Positions 48,993 through 52,141 of a stretch of 52,141 nt of DNA are shown here, piece after piece (the first letter of the stretch is position 1; each line of letters opens with the position of its first letter). Under the pieces are notes generated by a model. It was not told where the DNA came from and did not search any database. It saw only the letters and a program-made list of their open reading frames with translations. The DNA is taken from contig JAIERK010000016.1 in assembly GCA_019746975.1 (NCBI GenBank), forward strand, positions 1-52,141. The letters are read 5' to 3'. The stretch is from Candidatus Obscuribacterales bacterium. GTDB taxonomy: Bacteria > Cyanobacteriota > Vampirovibrionia > Obscuribacterales > Obscuribacteraceae. The translations under genes and the position numbers were made by a program.

Positions 48993-51308
48993 TTAGTTAA
49001 CTTGCGGCACCATGAACTCGTCTTTCGGATGAAGATCGCGATTGATATCTCCTGAATTCTTAAGTCGCTCGCCGCTGACATTGTTGTAAATTCTGACTAT
49101 CTCCTTTAACAGCGCCTCTTGATCGGAGCCGGATTTTTCCAGATATCCTTCAATTCTGTTTTTCTTGAAGGATTCGACAACTAAATCGCTTTCAACAGAT
49201 ATCGGTTGCATGCTGCCGATTAAGGTTACGCCAAACTCGGCAACATATGGAAAACTGCTGATGAAGGTAGCTCTCGCCCTTGGGGTCGGGGACCAGATAA
49301 CAGCATAGCCGCCCGGTTTCAAATGCCTTTGCAGCATCTTGAAGTATTCCTCGGAATACAAGGAGCCGGCTCCAGCATCGAACGAACGCAGCGGATCTTG
49401 CTGAATTATGTCGTAGAGCTTACCCTCGCGGTCAAGACCTTTTCGACCATCCGTGAATACAATCCGCACGCGCGGATCTGCTATAAGCCCATCCAGAGGC
49501 GGATAGTGCTTAACCTCATTCCATCGAAGAAGACAATTCAAGGCTGGTTTTATGATCTCGAAACAAATGATGCTTCTCGTATTCTTATGGGCACCGCTGG
49601 CGTACAAAGTATCACCGCTGCCCAGGCCGATTATGGCAATGTCCACTGGATTTGGATGGAGGAAAGGCGGCAGGAGACCTTCCTGTGTATGGTACATTCC
49701 GTAAGGCAACTCGCTATGACCCTGCCCGTTGAGGAAAAGGTACATTCCCGCATCCGAGCCAAGCACCGGACACAAAGCCGCAACACCAGTACGATCTTCG
49801 CTGACGATTAAGTTTTCCGAGTGGCTTCCATGCAGTTTTCTCCACAACTCACGATTCGTCGGCACACCCAGACCGACAGCTAGCCAGACGATGAGCGGAA
49901 TTCCAAGGACCGCACCCCATCGACTCAATCGACTGTTCGCACTCCGGAAGAAACTGATAAAAGCCCACAAACCGATAAACGCACAGCCGATTCCGAGCAC
50001 CATATGCAGGGTTCCTGCCGTGCGGAAATACTGCAGCGCGATCAGACCGACGAAGAGCGACCCCAGCGTGGATCCGGCAATGTTCGCAGCCTGAAGCCAC
50101 CCGACGCGGTTGCCGATTTGCTTCAGATTGTCCTGCAAGGTCGCCTGCAAGAAGCAAAAACTTGCCCCCATAAGCACCGTGGGTGGTGTCACTAAAACAG
50201 CAGGTAAAAAGATATATAATTTGAACAAAAGCGACGGAGGTACCTTTTCTCTGTCGAACTCTATGGGATTGTACCGACTGAAGAATTCAAACAGCGGTTG
50301 AAGATATTCGACTGTACCCAATTCCTTAACCAGTAAAGAGATGGAGACCACTGCGTAGATGCAGATCAAGCTCTGGCAAAGACAGAAATACGCAGCTGAG
50401 TTCTTGCTTCTCTTGACGAGAAAGGAGCCGATAACCGTTCCCAAGGCAAGACCGAACAGATAGATGAATAAGAGCCAACCATAAGTCATCGAGTTGGCTT
50501 TGAGCATGATATTGAGCAAACGAAACCAGAGAAGTTCCAACCCCAGTGCCGAGAAGCCGGCACAAGCGCTAATCACTAGCCAGGTTCTGAATCCAAGCGC
50601 TGGTTCACCTGATTGAAGACTAATACCACAGGCAGTATCGATGTCAAAATTGACTGAAGGATCCTTTCTGGTCAAAAAGCCAAGAGAGATCGCGGCAAGT
50701 GCACAGAACAAGTTAACTCCGGCAGCAATGTATAGAGCAGATTCGTATCCCAGATTTCCAATCAGGACGGTGGCTGCTGCAACCGAGCCGATTGACGCCC
50801 CCAGAGTGTTCAGCGCATATAGAAGAGCAATTTTCCCTACCGCACCCTCAATCTTCGTAACGAAAGCCTTAGAAAGCAAAGGCAGAGTCAACCCCATGAA
50901 AAATGTCGGAAGGAGCAGCACTACAAAGAGCGCTAAAAAAGCTAGAAGTTTGGTGTTGCCCAGCTGCGGAACTGCAACGTATAGAAAATCGTAGAAGACA
51001 AGCTTGCTAAGAGCACCGAACGCTCCCACGACCAGTTCCGCAAGCGCGAAAATAAAGATCAGATGCGATTGCCGATTGATCCTTTCCGATAAGCTGCCGC
51101 CAAAGAGACTGCCGACGCCCATTCCCAACATATAGGCTGAAGTGATGAGCGCCACAGAGACAACGTCGACCCCGGTAAACAGTCCCAATATTCGTTGCCA
51201 AACAACCTGATAGATAAGTGCAGAGAAGCCGGAAAAGAAAAACAGCAATAGGACTATTAAGAATTTCGCCAAGATTCCAGGGGTATAACATGAAACGCTC
51301 GCCGCCAT
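48993..51308 (-). CDS. Membrane-fused spermidine-synthase-like protein
   Basis: 771 residues from ATG 51308; the frame opens to 51437, but that would run into the divergent flavoprotein gene. The first 500 residues hold about 14 membrane spans of the type in fused MFS/spermidine-synthase proteins (FSGFSALIYQVVWQRILGLF; PTFFMGLTLPLLSKAF; LLYALNTLGASIGSVAAATV). The rest is a Rossmann-like aminopropyl/methyltransferase domain: IAIIGLGSGDTLYASGAHKN, FEIIKPALN, VFTDGRKGLDRE, IIQQDPLRSFDAGAGSLYSE. The usual catalytic Asp motif of true spermidine synthases is altered (QDPLR), so polyamine synthesis is not assured. Membrane-located. Confidence 0.85.
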   Translation of the reverse strand: MAASVSCYTPGILAKFLIVLLLFFFSGFSALIYQVVWQRILGLFTGVDVVSVALITSAYMLGMGVGSLFGGSLSERINRQSHLIFIFALAELVVGAFGALSKLVFYDFLYVAVPQLGNTKLLAFLALFVVLLLPTFFMGLTLPLLSKAFVTKIEGAVGKIALLYALNTLGASIGSVAAATVLIGNLGYESALYIAAGVNLFCALAAISLGFLTRKDPSVNFDIDTACGISLQSGEPALGFRTWLVISACAGFSALGLELLWFRLLNIMLKANSMTYGWLLFIYLFGLALGTVIGSFLVKRSKNSAAYFCLCQSLICIYAVVSISLLVKELGTVEYLQPLFEFFSRYNPIEFDREKVPPSLLFKLYIFLPAVLVTPPTVLMGASFCFLQATLQDNLKQIGNRVGWLQAANIAGSTLGSLFVGLIALQYFRTAGTLHMVLGIGCAFIGLWAFISFFRSANSRLSRWGAVLGIPLIVWLAVGLGVPTNRELWRKLHGSHSENLIVSEDRTGVAALCPVLGSDAGMYLFLNGQGHSELPYGMYHTQEGLLPPFLHPNPVDIAIIGLGSGDTLYASGAHKNTRSIICFEIIKPALNCLLRWNEVKHYPPLDGLIADPRVRIVFTDGRKGLDREGKLYDIIQQDPLRSFDAGAGSLYSEEYFKMLQRHLKPGGYAVIWSPTPRARATFISSFPYVAEFGVTLIGSMQPISVESDLVVESFKKNRIEGYLEKSGSDQEALLKEIVRIYNNVSGERLKNSGDINRDLHPKDEFMVPQVN

Positions 51309-51387
51309 TATAGTCTGTTTCTGAAACTCATTGGGCGGCTGCGCTATAATTCGCAGCCGGCAAGTTAATTGGCAGCAGTCAGGAGAG
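51309..51387. promoter_or_regulatory. Divergent promoter region
   Basis: Seventy-nine bases separate the starts of two divergent genes. The plus-strand gene has AGGAGAG at 51381-51387 as its ribosome site. Both promoters must lie here or overlap the gene starts; no convincing -35/-10 pair could be assigned. Confidence 0.45.
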
Positions 51388-52141
51388 ATGCAAACACCGT
51401 TCGACGCAACTGTAATTGGTGCGGGTGGAGCAGGCATGATGTGTGCGGCGACGGCCGCCGCGTCAGGGAAAAGTATCGTCGTAATCGATCACGCCAATAC
51501 CATCGGCAAAAAGATTCTGATCTCGGGCGGAGGTCGGTGCAACTTCACCAATCTATACGCAGCCCCTGAATCATATGTTTCGGACAATCCACATTTCGTA
51601 AAGTCAGCACTGGCAAGGTATACGCCAGGCGACTTTATCGAGTTGATTGAAAAACATCGCATCCCATACCACGAGAAGAAACTGGGTCAGCTCTTTTGCG
51701 ATCACTCTGCAAGCGACATCGTCGATATGCTCATCGACGAGTGTGAGTCGGTCGGCGTCGAATTCCGATTGAACTGCAACGTTAAAAAAATCGTCCCTCC
51801 AAAAGAGTCTGGATTCGAGACTTTCCACAATCGGCTCCTGGACGAAAGTATCAAGCATGAGCCAGAAGAGCGAGACGATGGTCATTATCGAATTGTCACA
51901 TCGCGGGGCACGATTTCAACTAGATCTATCGTGATCGCGACTGGTGGCTTGTCTGTTCCCAAAGTCGGTGCTACCGCATTCGGTTACAATGTAGCCAGAC
52001 ACTTTGGATTGAAGATAGTAGACACAGCACCCGCACTCGACGGTTTCGTCTTCAACGACCGAGACAAGGAGCGTTTCGACGAACTCCAGGGCATATCGGC
52101 GGACACGGTCGTGACGTGCGGACAGGCTTCATTTCGCGAGA
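51388..52141 (+). CDS. BaiN/HI0933-type FAD-dependent flavoprotein, 3' end outside window
   Basis: The first 251 residues are visible; the frame is open at the window end. ATG has AGGAGAG upstream. The N-terminus has the dinucleotide-binding glycine motif (ATVIGAGGAGMMCAATAAA), then the family hallmark IGKKILISGGGRCNFTN. Further on come KLGQLFCDHSASDIVDML and the second FAD-contact region VIATGGLSVPKVGATAFGYN. This group (HI0933-like, including BaiN) consists of NAD(P)/FAD oxidoreductases, about 400 residues long, with mostly unknown substrates. It is divergent from the spermidine-synthase-like gene. Confidence 0.93.
   Translation, partial: MQTPFDATVIGAGGAGMMCAATAAASGKSIVVIDHANTIGKKILISGGGRCNFTNLYAAPESYVSDNPHFVKSALARYTPGDFIELIEKHRIPYHEKKLGQLFCDHSASDIVDMLIDECESVGVEFRLNCNVKKIVPPKESGFETFHNRLLDESIKHEPEERDDGHYRIVTSRGTISTRSIVIATGGLSVPKVGATAFGYNVARHFGLKIVDTAPALDGFVFNDRDKERFDELQGISADTVVTCGQASFRE

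Overview
Organism. The window reads as one chromosomal segment of a Gram-negative-type bacterium: roughly half G+C, standard code, secreted beta-helix protein, lipoprotein, signal peptides. The unusual density of secreted TPR proteins (at least seven), two DUF2207 proteins, FecR-like proteins and long Pro/Gly-rich proteins fits the non-photosynthetic Cyanobacteria relatives (Vampirovibrionia/Melainabacteria, Obscuribacter-like). This placement is an inference from gene style; no marker gene or rRNA is present. I found no tRNA, rRNA, CRISPR array, prophage or complete insertion sequence.

Layout. 1-5457: XRE regulator end, then an exported-protein cluster (Cys-rich peptide, TPR protein, DUF2207 protein on the minus strand; TPR protein on the plus strand). 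5458-9400: two unrecognised proteins, a transposase-derived zinc-ribbon/winged-helix chimera, and a 48-bp near-perfect palindrome. 9399-16145: SDR enzyme coupled to a MshEN-like protein, a TPR operon, and two poorly known proteins. 16135-19948: large GT-C glycosyltransferase-like membrane protein divergent from a quinone oxidoreductase. 20477-25741: 1754-residue secreted beta-helix protein with a FecR-like C-terminus, closed by a strong terminator. 25826-28616: proC, a CPBP membrane protease and a PfkB sugar kinase. 28899-31371: leucine-rich-repeat membrane protein and hmgA. 31487-35951: a second MshEN-like protein, an EF-hand protein and a multi-receiver diguanylate cyclase in one direction. 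36109-40310: a minus-strand exported-protein operon (lipoprotein, DUF2207, two TPR proteins). 40540-43111: FecR-like protein, PlsC acyltransferase, yeast-type cytosine deaminase. 43202-47028: small peptides around a response regulator/histidine kinase pair and a PII-like protein. 47305-52141: TPR protein, small unknown, spermidine-synthase-like membrane protein, BaiN-type flavoprotein cut by the window end.

How the genes may work together. The strongest candidate for an undescribed system is the 31487-35951 run. It pairs a protein carrying 24-residue motifs of the kind used by MshEN domains to bind cyclic di-GMP with a diguanylate cyclase that keeps its active site and inhibitory site, and places an EF-hand protein between them. 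A paralogue of the MshEN-like protein lies at 10339-11973, and its copy of the first motif is the better conserved one. Second candidates are the transposase-derived chimera next to the long palindrome, and the cluster of short peptides (two with paired cysteines) flanking a two-component system.
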